Shown: piece by piece, positions 36,784 to 45,147 of the stretch
How positions within the stretch are numbered: position 1 is the stretch's first letter
How the letters are laid out: each line of letters begins with the position of its first letter
Source: Cytophagaceae bacterium
GTDB lineage: Bacteria; Bacteroidota; Bacteroidia; Cytophagales; Spirosomataceae
Length of the DNA stretch: 64,000 nt
NCBI GenBank assembly: GCA_016722655.1
Contig: JADKIR010000004.1
Location: 62,001-126,000 of the forward strand
Direction of reading: 5' to 3'
Position numbers and translations under genes: made by a program
Notes under the pieces: model-generated
Told to the model about the DNA's origin: nothing
Seen by the model: the letters and a program-made list of their open reading frames with translations, nothing else
The model's database searches: none

Positions 36784-37049
36784 AAAATTTGAGATTTTAA
36801 TTAATAAAATACTCATTGAGAGTGCTCTTTAGGAATAAAAATATTCTGAACGGGGTTCACGCTTTGGGCGTGACCGCCACTTAAGTTATGACACACACTC
36901 CAACCAGGATTGCACTCGTGCTTCCCGATAGTAATCGGGAGCAACAGTTTTAAAATCGGCCTTGCAATGAGTATTCAAATTTAAGGAATTGGTTGATAAG
37001 TGCTTCCCCGTTAGCTTACTAAGTTAATGGGCGGGGCTTATATTCTGGA
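36784..37049 (-). ncRNA. Candidate IS110 bridge RNA region
   Basis: In the IS110 group the non-coding end upstream of the transposase encodes a structured RNA guiding target and donor choice. This segment (minus-strand sense) contains three hairpins: CCCgTTAgCTTA with TAAGtTAAtGGG (about 37007-37033), CTTCCCGAT with ATCGGGAG (about 36920-36941), and GGTTCACGC with GGCGTGACC (about 36857-36879). The guide loops could not be assigned by eye. Based on element family and structure only. Confidence 0.45.
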
Positions 37050-37889
37050 TTACTGGTAACGGTGCGAAATGCCATCGAGAAATCAAACGACATAGAAGTA
37101 ATAAAAACGCTCAAAAAGCGTGTTTATAAGTTAAATGAGATTGTGGGCGACTCGCCTTTGATCAATAAAGTAAAAGAGACCATCGATAGAGTGGCTCCCA
37201 CTGAGGCCAGGATTCTTGTAACCGGACCTAACGGATCAGGTAAGGAGATGGTTGCCAAGCAGATACACGAAAAAAGCAATCGTTTGAAAAGACCGCTGAT
37301 TGAAGTAAACTGTGCTGCTATACCTTCAGAACTGATTGAAAGTGAGCTTTTTGGACATGAAAAAGGTGCTTTTACCTCTGCCATAAAGCAACGCATCGGG
37401 AAGTTTGAACAAGCCGACAATGGTACGCTTTTCCTTGATGAAATTGGCGACATGAGTCTTTCTGCTCAGGCAAAAGTGCTTCGTGCCCTTCAGGAAAGTA
37501 AAATAACACGTGTTGGTGGTGAAAAAGAAATAAAAATCAACGTACGTATCATTGCTGCTACAAACAAAGATTTGAAAAAAGAAATCGCGGAGGGTAACTT
37601 CCGGGAAGACTTATACCACAGATTGAACGTAATTCCGATATATGTGCCACCATTGGCAGAAAGAAAAGATGACATTCCACTGTTGGCTGAGAAGTTTTTG
37701 AGCGATGTAGCTGATGAATACGGTGACCAGATGAAATCATTCTCACCGGAAGCCATGGAATACATGAAAAATCTGCCATGGACCGGAAACGTGCGTGAAC
37801 TACGTAACGTGGTGGAGCGTTTGGTGATCATGTGTGACCAGGTGATAAGTGTAGATGAAGTGAAACTTTACGCCGGATTAGGTTTGTAA
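37050..37889 (+). pseudogene. 3' part of sigma-54-type response regulator (AAA+ domain)
   Basis: This is the remainder of the gene split by IS110, open from 37050. It encodes an AAA+ sigma-54 activator domain: Walker A GPNGSGKEMVAKQIH, the loop GAFTSA in place of GAFTGA, Walker B GTLFLDEIGDMSLSAQAKVL, and LPWTGNVRELRNVVERLVIM. It ends at YAGLGL without a Fis-type helix-turn-helix, so even the intact protein would have lacked one. It could be translated from GTG 37062 as an isolated ATPase of 275 aa. Homologues in Bacteroidota share GAFTSA. Confidence 0.92.
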
Positions 37890-37910
37890 TCTTTTAGAAA
37901 TAATATTCTT

Positions 37911-37936
37911 AAAAAGCCCCGAATTGGGGCTTTTTT
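37911..37936 (+). terminator. Terminator after the split regulator
   Basis: AAAAAGCCCC pairs with GGGGCTTTTTT around a short GAATT loop. The symmetrical A and T runs allow use by both convergent genes. Confidence 0.85.
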
Positions 37937-37938
37937 GT

Positions 37939-40440
37939 TTAATATTTGATTGAAACCGGACCAAGTAAACCAGAGGGAACGGGATCCCAGCCCGATGCAT
38001 CAAAAGGCTTATATTGAATATCCACCATGTTAATATCATAAAATTTCTTCCAGGGTACTTTTTGTTGGTCGAGGTACCTTATATGATTGGCGGATAGATT
38101 TCTGACTTTGATTTTGATATCGTTTTCTTTTTTCAAAATGCCAGTTGGAATATCTAAAACAAAAGGTAAGCACCAGATGGTCCCAAGATTTTGTCCATTG
38201 ATCCAGACTTCTGCAGTTTCACGCACATCACCCAGTTCAATCATTGCTTTTTGACCAATATAATGAGCCGGTACAGAAAAATTATTGGAATATTCGCCAT
38301 ATCCATCAAAATATTGTGCCATAGAATCTGGAATCTGAGTCCAGGATTTCAAGGAATCCATGTTGAATTCTTGGGAAATCGAAGGCCAACCTTCGGAAAA
38401 TTTAAATTGCCAGTTATTAGAAAGTTGTATTTTATTTATAAAATTATTCAACTCGTAATTTTGAATCGCAGGCCTAACTTCATTGGTCAGAAAAATAAAA
38501 CAACTTTGACCTGACAGCAGCTTTAATCTAAGTGTTTTATTGGAAAATGGTATCGATTCGAAATTTTTCCCTTTTGCCGGAACCAGAATAAGAGCATTTT
38601 TATATTTTGTATCAAAAATTAAATCGCCTTCTGAAAATTTTTTTCCTTGATTAGCAACAAAATAGATTGTGCCTGAAGGAAGTTTTTTTCGTAAATATTC
38701 AAGACCCAGCTGAGGCATAATTTCCTTTTTTAGATTAAAAGTATTTAAAGCTCTAATGATATTATCGGTTCTTGAACTAGTGAAAGACATTTTTTCTATT
38801 GAAAATCTTTTTTGATTTACTTCAAAATTCAGGAAACCGGTAGTTTTTTGAGGCAACCTTTTCTCAAATAAAACTTTAATGCCATTTTTTTGAAGAATTT
38901 TTAAGGATAAAAGCGTTTCAAGTGGCAAGTATTCTATTTCAGGAATCACAATGGCTTTGTATCCAAATTCACCAAGTTTCCCCTCTGATAAAGCCAATAT
39001 TTGTTTATCAGAAACAAAATCAAAAGCGTATCCCGATATTTCTAATTGAGATAAAAGACTTCGGTATTTCTCATTAAAAATTCCGTTCTTTTCAATATTA
39101 TGCACATCCATGGTATAAACGCCCTTTTTGGGTTTATGCCAAATATCCTGAACTGGGAAATACACCAAAATTTCGTTGTCATGCTTGCTATTTTGTAACA
39201 AAAACTGACAATTTTCGATGTATTTATTGAGCAAAGGCAACTCATTCCAGAAATGCGAATTGAAATTAAAGTTGGTAGAGGCGTAAAACAGCCAACCCGG
39301 CCATGGTTCAGCCATCGGCGAATATGGTGCTCCGTGATAAAAAATATGGTTGACACCTCCCAAAAATGACTCATCGATAATGGGTTTTATCTGTGAGAGG
39401 CTCACTTTGAAATGATTACCCAACCAGGTGGCTGTCTCGGAACTGATAAGTTTTTTCTGATAAATATTAGCCGGTGACGAAGCCAACTTTAGTACCCATT
39501 TGTTGGGTTGGCCAAACTGACTTTCCCTATATTCGGAATCCTGACGGAAAAGGGGAATATCAAATGGTTTTGATCCAAAAAATTCGGTTTCGGGGATATT
39601 ATTTACTGCGTACAAGTCCAGCACATTTCCGGGCGAACCGTGGGATTCATTTCGGGTGATTTTACCATGTTTTTTTGCAAAATCATTGAACGGATTTGTG
39701 AATTCTTCTAAAAGAAGTTCTGAAATAGTAAGTTGATAATCAGAATAAATTTGTTTTTCAGCCTCAGAATACTCTTTTTTGTTTTCAAAAATACTGAGAT
39801 ATGGCTCAAGGCTATAACCTCTTCTATTTATAAATTTTTCAAAAAAATGCTCAGTCCAGTCTGCCCCATAAACTTCATACGAGTCATTATAAAATGCCCG
39901 GATTCCAATATGATTTTTCGAAAATACACTGTCAAATTTTGACAGATATTGCACCACATTTTCTTTATCAAAATGATCAAGTACCAATCCTTCCCCGCCC
40001 GGAGCGGCACGTTTTACCTGCTGTTTGGTATTTTTTGATTTTAAAGAAGGTTGATTATCAGCATCATAAACAAGCTCGAATGTTTTGGCTGCATTTTTGT
40101 GATTTACATCAGGCCCACCAAAAGGCCAGCCTGTCCCCAGGGTCATGTCGATTCCCAAACCAAGTTTCTCGGCTTCTCTTACAGTAAAATCTACCATTTC
40201 GAGCCATTTGGGGCTCAGGAAATTGATAAAATTCCCCTCTTCTCCTCTTACGCCATAAATCGGAATAATATGCAGGCCTCCAAAACCTGCCTCGGCATAT
40301 TTCTGGAGATTGGCCCGCAGGTCAGGCTTATTGACAGCACTTCCCGGCCACCACCAGTAAGCCCAGGGTTTGGCAGTATTTTGTGCAAAGAGCTTATTGC
40401 TAAATAAAAATAACAGAATGACAAATCTTAAAACTCTCAT
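37939..40440 (-). CDS. GH106-like glycosidase (alpha-L-rhamnosidase type)
   Basis: The 833 aa have a signal peptide (FVILLFLFSNKLFAQ). The N-terminal barrel begins PWAYWWWPGSAVNKPDLRAN and contains GFGGLHIIPIYG and MTLGTGWPFGGPDV, all typical of GH106 and related plant-polysaccharide enzymes. Later GGVNHIFYHGAPYSP and a C-terminal jelly roll with AMIELGDVRETAEVWINGQN and GTIWCLPFVL. It is exported, and there is no SusC/SusD pair nearby, so it does not sit in a standard polysaccharide locus. Substrate inferred from family. Confidence 0.82.
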   Translation of the reverse strand: MRVLRFVILLFLFSNKLFAQNTAKPWAYWWWPGSAVNKPDLRANLQKYAEAGFGGLHIIPIYGVRGEEGNFINFLSPKWLEMVDFTVREAEKLGLGIDMTLGTGWPFGGPDVNHKNAAKTFELVYDADNQPSLKSKNTKQQVKRAAPGGEGLVLDHFDKENVVQYLSKFDSVFSKNHIGIRAFYNDSYEVYGADWTEHFFEKFINRRGYSLEPYLSIFENKKEYSEAEKQIYSDYQLTISELLLEEFTNPFNDFAKKHGKITRNESHGSPGNVLDLYAVNNIPETEFFGSKPFDIPLFRQDSEYRESQFGQPNKWVLKLASSPANIYQKKLISSETATWLGNHFKVSLSQIKPIIDESFLGGVNHIFYHGAPYSPMAEPWPGWLFYASTNFNFNSHFWNELPLLNKYIENCQFLLQNSKHDNEILVYFPVQDIWHKPKKGVYTMDVHNIEKNGIFNEKYRSLLSQLEISGYAFDFVSDKQILALSEGKLGEFGYKAIVIPEIEYLPLETLLSLKILQKNGIKVLFEKRLPQKTTGFLNFEVNQKRFSIEKMSFTSSRTDNIIRALNTFNLKKEIMPQLGLEYLRKKLPSGTIYFVANQGKKFSEGDLIFDTKYKNALILVPAKGKNFESIPFSNKTLRLKLLSGQSCFIFLTNEVRPAIQNYELNNFINKIQLSNNWQFKFSEGWPSISQEFNMDSLKSWTQIPDSMAQYFDGYGEYSNNFSVPAHYIGQKAMIELGDVRETAEVWINGQNLGTIWCLPFVLDIPTGILKKENDIKIKVRNLSANHIRYLDQQKVPWKKFYDINMVDIQYKPFDASGWDPVPSGLLGPVSIKY

Positions 40441-40551
40441 TTTTAAAGGTTGAAAGTTTAAAATTAGCCAGAATTTTAGGATTTACTGTGCTTTGGTGTC
40501 ATGGGAAAAATGAAATACTTTTTGCAATAAAATTTTTGCAGAAATATTTTG

Positions 40552-40582
40552 CAATAAAAAAAAGGCAAAGCTTTCAAGCTTT
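40552..40582 (-). terminator. Terminator of purM
   Basis: On the minus strand AAAGCT-TGAA-AGCTTT is followed by GCC and eight T residues. The stem is short, so it is moderate. Confidence 0.55.
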
Positions 40583-40583
40583 C

Positions 40584-41756
40584 TCAATACTCAAAAACCC
40601 CAAATTCACTCGTTATCGTGAGTCTTTTGGAATCTGAAGCCTCTACCCTACCCACAATCTGAGCCGGGATTCCGAAACTTTCGGAGATTTCTATTACGGC
40701 TTGGGCATCTTCAGGAGAAAGATACACTTCCAGCCGGTGACCCATGTTAAATACCTTGTACATTTCGGCCCACGAAGTACCCGATTGCTCCTGTATCAAT
40801 TTGAAAAGTGGCGGAATCGGGAATAAATTATCTTTGATAACATGTACATTTTCAACAAAATGCAGCACTTTGGTCTGGGCACCTCCGCTACAATGTACCA
40901 TGCCGTCGATTTTACCTTTTAGTTTTTCCAAAAGAGCCTTAACCACCGGGGCATAAGTGCGAGTGGGTGACAATATGAGTTTGCCCACATTGACCACGAG
41001 GTCATCTTCAATTTTTATTTTGTCGGTCAAAAGTTTGGAGCCGCTATAAACCAGTGAGCTATGTATATCCTGATCAAAACTTTCAGGGTATTTTTCTGAA
41101 TAAATATTATCCAAAACATCGTGCCGGGCAGAAGTCAGCCCATTGCTTCCCATGCCTCCGTTGTATTCGGTTTCGTAAGTAGCTTTTCCGTATGAGGCAA
41201 GACCCACGATCACGTTACCGGGTTTGATGTTGGCGTTATCAATCACCTCAGCACGTTTCATACGGGCAATCACGGTGGTATTTACCGTAATGGTTTTTAC
41301 CAAATCACCCACATCGGCGGTCTCACCACCAGTGCTGTAGATTTCAACGCCATTTTTACGGAGCATCTCCAAAACTTCCTCACTGCCATTGATGATTTCG
41401 GCAATCACCTCACCGGGAATCTTGTTTTTGTTTCGGTCAATCGACGAAGACATCAAAATAGGGCCGGTAGCACCCACACAAAGCAGGTCGTCGGTGTTCA
41501 TGATGATGCTGTCCTGAGCGATGCCTTTCCAAACTGAAACATCGCCGGTTTCTTTCCAATACAAATACGCCAGAGAGGTTTTAGTACCTGCCCCATCGGC
41601 ATGCATGATATTACAATAGGAATCATCGCCTCCCAGAATATCGGGAGAAATTTTGCAAAAAGCCTTTGGATACAATCCTTTATCCAGCTTTTCTATAGCC
41701 TTATGAACATCTTCTTTTGAGGCCGAAACGCCCCGCTGCATGTAACGATCTGACAT
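40584..41756 (-). CDS. purM: Phosphoribosylformylglycinamidine cyclo-ligase (AIR synthetase)
   Basis: PurM closes FGAM to AIR in purine synthesis, using ATP. The 390 aa are the longer Bacteroidota form. Conserved features: MSDRYMQRGVSASKEDVHKA, NIMHADGAGTKTSLAYLY with the substrate loop DGAGTK, IAQDSIIMNTDDLLCVGA, YSTGGETADVG and MGHRLEVYLSPEDAQAVIEI. The start is preceded by a 73 bp gap to the HTH gene. It is not near other pur genes in this window. Confidence 0.94.
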   Translation of the reverse strand: MSDRYMQRGVSASKEDVHKAIEKLDKGLYPKAFCKISPDILGGDDSYCNIMHADGAGTKTSLAYLYWKETGDVSVWKGIAQDSIIMNTDDLLCVGATGPILMSSSIDRNKNKIPGEVIAEIINGSEEVLEMLRKNGVEIYSTGGETADVGDLVKTITVNTTVIARMKRAEVIDNANIKPGNVIVGLASYGKATYETEYNGGMGSNGLTSARHDVLDNIYSEKYPESFDQDIHSSLVYSGSKLLTDKIKIEDDLVVNVGKLILSPTRTYAPVVKALLEKLKGKIDGMVHCSGGAQTKVLHFVENVHVIKDNLFPIPPLFKLIQEQSGTSWAEMYKVFNMGHRLEVYLSPEDAQAVIEISESFGIPAQIVGRVEASDSKRLTITSEFGVFEY

Positions 41757-41829
41757 GAAATAGAATCAATATTGTGAGGCAAATTTACGAATTCTAATTT
41801 TTGAATTTCGGTAAAATAGAAATAAAATC

Positions 41830-42120
41830 TCAGGAGCCTTTTATGAGCTGTTCCAAAACATTAAGATGATCTTCAAAAGCCTTTTTGCCATCTATTGTAG
41901 CCGCATAAAGTGTGTTGGGTTTTCGCCCGATAAATTCTTTGGTTACAGAAATATATCCTGCGTCTTCTAGTGATTTCAAGTGTGTGGCCAGGTTACCGTC
42001 GGTCAACTGCAGCAAATCTTTGAGGGCATTGAAATTAACACTGTCGTTAACCATCAATACCGACATAATGCCCAGGCGGGCTTTACTCTCAAAGGTTTTA
42101 TTAAATCGCTCCAGTATCAT
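41830..42120 (-). CDS. Small winged-helix transcriptional regulator
   Basis: The 96 aa form one winged helix: SKARLGIMSVLMVNDSVNFN-type start, then LKDLLQLTDGNLATHLKSLE as recognition helix and YISVTKEFIGRKPNTLYA as wing. Matches HTH_34-type proteins, which often regulate the membrane gene they travel with. Its ATG overlaps the 3' end of the membrane gene upstream by 4 nt, so it is the last gene of a compact operon. Confidence 0.82.
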   Translation of the reverse strand: MILERFNKTFESKARLGIMSVLMVNDSVNFNALKDLLQLTDGNLATHLKSLEDAGYISVTKEFIGRKPNTLYAATIDGKKAFEDHLNVLEQLIKGS

Positions 42121-42746
42121 TTGTCATATTTTAGGTACATCAACAAACCATAAACGATATGCAGAACTCCGAAGCCCAAAGCCCAGAAAAGTAAAGAATA
42201 ACCCACAAAAGCTATGCTCAATATTCCTAAAATAACTTCAAATAAACCCAGGAAATAAACATCTCTGACCGTAAAATGCGAAGCACCAAGCAATGCCAAA
42301 CCATAAAAAACCAATGTGGAAGACGCGGCCAGGGTATAATTGAGCTGCTGAATAAGCACAATAGCAAAAACTGCACCTGCAAATAGTGGAATCACTAAGC
42401 TTGCAACCAATTTTTTTGACAATGGATTCCATAGCTTATCGCCATTTTTTGAAGCTTTTCTTACTGTAAAATAAATACCAAAAAACAATGCTGCCAGAAA
42501 GGTAATTATGGCTGTTTGGATTAAAAAAGTTTTAAATTCACCGGGTTCGGCCATATTTTTTGCTGAAAATATACCTGTAACATTGTAGCTTGAGGTGAGC
42601 TCAACCTTTTTAAAATATACTCTGCCAGCTCCAATCAAAGCCACTAAACCCGCAAAAACACCGGAAAGGCCACTCAGGGAAAGGAATTTTGAAGACCTCT
42701 CCATTAGATTTCGGATTTCACGAAGATTATCAAGATGCTCGTTCAT
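42117..42746 (-). CDS. Multi-spanning membrane protein of unknown function
   Basis: The 209 aa have a soluble start with two amphipathic segments (EHLDNLREIRNLMERSSKFL) and about five to six TM helices (LSGVFAGLVALIGAGRV, FLIQTAIITFLAALFFGIYF, LVASLVIPLFAGAVFAIVLI and onward to LFWALGFGVLHIVYGLLMYL). I do not recognise a family. Its 4 nt overlaps with both neighbours, one a small HTH regulator, suggest a membrane protein controlled in its own operon. Confidence 0.7.
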   Translation of the reverse strand: MNEHLDNLREIRNLMERSSKFLSLSGLSGVFAGLVALIGAGRVYFKKVELTSSYNVTGIFSAKNMAEPGEFKTFLIQTAIITFLAALFFGIYFTVRKASKNGDKLWNPLSKKLVASLVIPLFAGAVFAIVLIQQLNYTLAASSTLVFYGLALLGASHFTVRDVYFLGLFEVILGILSIAFVGYSLLFWALGFGVLHIVYGLLMYLKYDK

Positions 42747-43105
42747 AAGCGTTCTAAAATTTTGGGTAAAAAGATAATCAAACCTACCATAGCTGCAGAA
42801 ATAGCAAAAAATAATACCCCGGCAGCAGCTAAATCTTTTATGTGTCCGATCACCGGATCTTTTTGGGGCGAAATTTTATCACAAAGTTTTTCGATAGCTG
42901 TGTTAAAAGCTTCGGAACCAAATACCAATCCTATTGCAAAAATAAGGAAAATCCACTCATTAGCAGAAACTTTGAAATACAGTCCGGTAATAATTACCAA
43001 AATAGCCGCCAGAAGGTGAAATTTTGCATTATTTTCTTTTAAAAAAAGCATTTTCAAACCCTGAAAAGCAAATTTAAAGCTTCGGATCATTTTCCTGATT
43101 TGCAT
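42743..43105 (-). CDS. dgkA: Diacylglycerol kinase family protein
   Basis: DgkA is a small trimeric membrane kinase that phosphorylates diacylglycerol or, in many bacteria, undecaprenol. The 120 aa show an N-terminal amphipathic helix, then NAKFHLLAAILVIITGLYF, the catalytic GSEAFNTAIEKLCDKISP and VIGHIKDLAAAGVLFFAIS. Three TM helices, correct family size. It overlaps the DUF1361 gene upstream by 32 nt and the next gene by 4 nt. Confidence 0.92.
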   Translation of the reverse strand: MQIRKMIRSFKFAFQGLKMLFLKENNAKFHLLAAILVIITGLYFKVSANEWIFLIFAIGLVFGSEAFNTAIEKLCDKISPQKDPVIGHIKDLAAAGVLFFAISAAMVGLIIFLPKILERL

Positions 43106-43778
43106 AATTATTCAAAAATTGATTGAAAGAAAAGTAAACTCCCACCAACATTAATCCGAACACTACGGTCATCTTGATGGCAAGAGGTTCAAAAAGTTGA
43201 CCTGAAACAACCTTTAAAAGTTCCAAAGGGTTTGTAAAAAGATCCCAACTATTTAATCTGATGTATCTACCCAGATAAACCCCAAATGCACTTAAAAAAA
43301 GTGACATCAGCGTGAGTATAACAGAGGTGGTTTTTCCGAAAAGTTTTTTTGAAAGTACTCTGAATATATCAACAGAATACAAACCGACCACCAAACCAGT
43401 CGTTGCAGTTAAATATATTCCCAAAGAGTCAAACCAGAGCAACTCTTTAGGTAGATGCCCCAAATGAATAAGGTCAGTAATAATGTAGGGGGAATTGGGG
43501 AAAAATAAAAGCCAGAGCAACATGAAAAAGTAAATCGAAAATTTGGCAGCAAAATCGGCAAAACCAAAAATTCGGTGGATTTTTCTGGCAAGCAAAATAA
43601 ATCCAAGTGGCAAAAAAGCTAAAAACAAGTTCCAGGCAAGAAAAAAGCCTTTCGTCTCTCCGGTAAGTTTAATTCTGAACACCCACATGATCAAACATAG
43701 GACGATCAACATCAATGCAGAGATAGTTTGTGAAGAAAGAGAAAATATTTTTTTCATTAAAAGTACTTTTTGATACAA
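43074..43778 (-). CDS. DUF1361 family membrane protein
   Basis: The 234 aa have about seven TM helices. DUF1361 features: FLAWNLFLAFLPLGFILLAR, LFFPNSPYIITDLIHLGHLP and VYLGRYIRLNSWDLFTNPLE. Function unknown. First gene of an operon with dgkA, an unknown membrane gene and an HTH gene. The 32 nt overlap with dgkA means that the two are tightly coupled. A later start at M9 (43754) is possible. Confidence 0.87.
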   Translation of the reverse strand: MYQKVLLMKKIFSLSSQTISALMLIVLCLIMWVFRIKLTGETKGFFLAWNLFLAFLPLGFILLARKIHRIFGFADFAAKFSIYFFMLLWLLFFPNSPYIITDLIHLGHLPKELLWFDSLGIYLTATTGLVVGLYSVDIFRVLSKKLFGKTTSVILTLMSLFLSAFGVYLGRYIRLNSWDLFTNPLELLKVVSGQLFEPLAIKMTVVFGLMLVGVYFSFNQFLNNYANQENDPKL

Positions 43779-43833
43779 AGTAAATGATTATTTTTTTAAT
43801 AAACCAAACATAATTGGAGTATTTTTTAAAATA

Positions 43834-43866
43834 TTGGTCAATTGAAATGGGCTTTTTCTACCTTTG
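43834..43866 (+). promoter_or_regulatory. Bacteroidota-type promoter of the thioesterase gene
   Basis: TTG at 43834-43836 and TACCTTTG at 43859-43866 (matching TAnnTTTG) are 22 bp apart, within the reported range for this phylum. The ATG follows at 43882. Confidence 0.6.
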
Positions 43867-43881
43867 TACAAAAAAAGAAAG

Positions 43882-44397
43882 ATGCCTGCTGCAAAATTTG
43901 TAAAAGAATCGACAACCATAATGACCGAAATGGTGATGCCCAACGATACCAATACACTTGGAAATCTGTATGGCGGTAACCTGATGCGAATGATGGATGT
44001 TGCCGCTGCTATTGCTGCACAAAAACATTCCAATCGTATTGTAGTGACCGCATCGGTTGATAATGTATCATTTGAAAATCCTATTCCGCTTGGAAATGTG
44101 ATTACACTTGAGGCAAAAATCACCAGGGCTTTTAATACTTCAATGGAAGCGATAGTGGAAGTTTATTCTGAAAATATACCTGCCGGAACAAAAACCAAAA
44201 CCAATCAGGCGTTCCTGACATTTGTGGCGGTGGACCAAAGTGGCAGACCCATCGAAATCGCCGAGGCCATTCCCGAAACTGAAAGAGAAAAAGAGCTTTT
44301 TGACCACGCCCTGAGACGCAGGCAATTGAGGTTGGTTTTGGCGGGGCGGTTGAATCCCCAGGAAGCAAGCGAACTTAAAAACTTGTTTTATTCTTAA
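43882..44397 (+). CDS. Hotdog-fold acyl-CoA thioesterase
   Basis: The 171 aa start MPAAKFVKESTTIMTEMVMP at 43882. Hotdog fold with the catalytic region LGNLYGGNLMRMMDVAAAIA and RIVVTASVDNVSFENPIPLG, typical of YciA/BACH-type acyl-CoA hydrolases. The C-terminal 40 residues are a charged helix (EREKELFDHALRRRQLRLVL). Substrate chain length is not predictable. Separate from its divergent membrane operon neighbour. Confidence 0.9.
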   Translation: MPAAKFVKESTTIMTEMVMPNDTNTLGNLYGGNLMRMMDVAAAIAAQKHSNRIVVTASVDNVSFENPIPLGNVITLEAKITRAFNTSMEAIVEVYSENIPAGTKTKTNQAFLTFVAVDQSGRPIEIAEAIPETEREKELFDHALRRRQLRLVLAGRLNPQEASELKNLFYS

Positions 44398-44400
44398 AAA

Positions 44401-44433
44401 AAATGTCAGATCGAATTGCTCAATCTGACATTT
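44401..44433. terminator. Bidirectional terminator, strongest on the minus strand
   Basis: AAATGTCAGAT pairs with ATCTGACATTT across 11 nt. The T-run is longer on the minus strand (ACATTTTTTTTAA), so it probably ends the ED-repeat gene. Confidence 0.7.
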
Positions 44434-44452
44434 CCTTAGTTTTGGATACTTT

Positions 44453-44896
44453 TCAGTAAGTTCCTCTTCTACTATCTTTCCTGTCTTCTTTTCTATCTTT
44501 TACGTCTTCCTTGCGGTCTCTGCGATTTTCTTTTCTGTCCAAAACATCCTCTTTGTGGTCTCGTTTATCCTCATTTTTGTCTCTGATATCCTCTTTGGCA
44601 TCTCTTATGTCTTCGAGTTTATCTTTCCGACCGCCATTGTGTTTGGCATCCCAGGCATCTTCTCTTTTATCTCTGATGTCCTCGGCTTTGTCGCGTCTGT
44701 CTTCGGCACGATCACGTTTGTCTTCCAAGCGGTCCATTTTGTCTTCTTTGCGATCTCTCACATCTTCGCGATGGTCTCTGCGATCTTCACGCTTGTCTTT
44801 GGCCAGCCTTCTGGCATGTGGATTTTGAGCGAAAGTAATTGCTCCTAACAAACAAAAAATAGTGATGGCGAAAAGAGTTTTTAAATTAGTTTTCAT
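44453..44896 (-). CDS. Exported low-complexity protein made of seven-residue ED repeats
   Basis: The 147 aa have a signal peptide ending TFAQ. From about residue 36 almost the whole protein is a heptad of the form ED-x-x-D-x-x with Arg/Lys in most x positions (EDRRDHR, EDVRDRK, EDKRDRA and so on), about 14 units with one break (WDAKHNGGRKDKL). It is extremely rich in Asp, Glu, Arg and Lys with almost no hydrophobic residues. It may form a salt-bridged single helix. Reverse-strand ORFs in this stretch are shadows. Function unknown. Confidence 0.75.
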   Translation of the reverse strand: MKTNLKTLFAITIFCLLGAITFAQNPHARRLAKDKREDRRDHREDVRDRKEDKMDRLEDKRDRAEDRRDKAEDIRDKREDAWDAKHNGGRKDKLEDIRDAKEDIRDKNEDKRDHKEDVLDRKENRRDRKEDVKDRKEDRKDSRRGTY

Positions 44897-44993
44897 GACT
44901 TAACTGGTTTAAATTGAAAATTGTTTTAAGAATTAATTTTGGTATTTGGATAGTATTTTTTGGGAAAGGTTTAAAAAGCGGGAGAAAAAAAAT

Positions 44994-45001
44994 TAAATTT
45001 G
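44994..45001 (+). promoter_or_regulatory. -7 element of the tRNA-Arg promoter
   Basis: TAAATTTG matches TAnnTTTG exactly, 20 bp before the tRNA. No -33 TTG at the usual spacing. Confidence 0.45.
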
Positions 45002-45020
45002 CAATTCGAAAAATTTCGAA

Positions 45021-45092
45021 GGCTCCATAGTTTAATGGATAGAACGGCGGTTTCCGGTACCTCTGGTGGGGGTTCGATTCCCTCTGGGGCTA
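45021..45092 (+). tRNA. tRNA-Arg(CCG)
   Basis: The 72 nt fold as a cloverleaf: acceptor GGCTCCA/TGGGGCT (two G-U pairs), D-stem GTTT/GAAC, T-arm GGGGG-TTCGATT-CCCTC. The anticodon loop TTCCGGT gives anticodon CCG. Anticodon-stem position 28-42 is a C-U mismatch, where relatives have a G-U pair. CCA is not encoded; the discriminator base is A. Confidence 0.9.
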
Positions 45093-45097
45093 CAAAT

Positions 45098-45130
45098 AAG
45101 ACTGGCAGAAATGCCAGTCTTATTTATTTT
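45098..45130 (+). terminator. Terminator of the tRNA gene
   Basis: AAGACTGGCA and TGCCAGTCTT pair around GAAA, followed by TATTTATTTT. Confidence 0.8.
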
Positions 45131-45147
45131 ACGGAAAAAACTTACCC

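Larger units (their letters stand above)
35394..37049 (-). mobile_element. IS110-family insertion element
   Basis: About 1656 bp lie between the two halves of the split regulator. Both edges are defined by the target gene: TT is present at 35392-35393 and again at 37050-37051, so one TT was in the target. No terminal inverted repeats are evident, as expected for IS110 elements, which use DEDD recombinases. The only gene is a minus-strand transposase at 35424-36783. The 266 bp before its start is non-coding and structured, which is where IS110 elements encode the bridge (seek) RNA. Confidence 0.88.

Noticed and set aside
44511..44828. Long open frames on the plus strand opposite the ED-repeat gene.
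   Set aside because: They are Ser/Leu/Arg-rich shadows created by the 21 bp repeat and have no signal, domain or start context.
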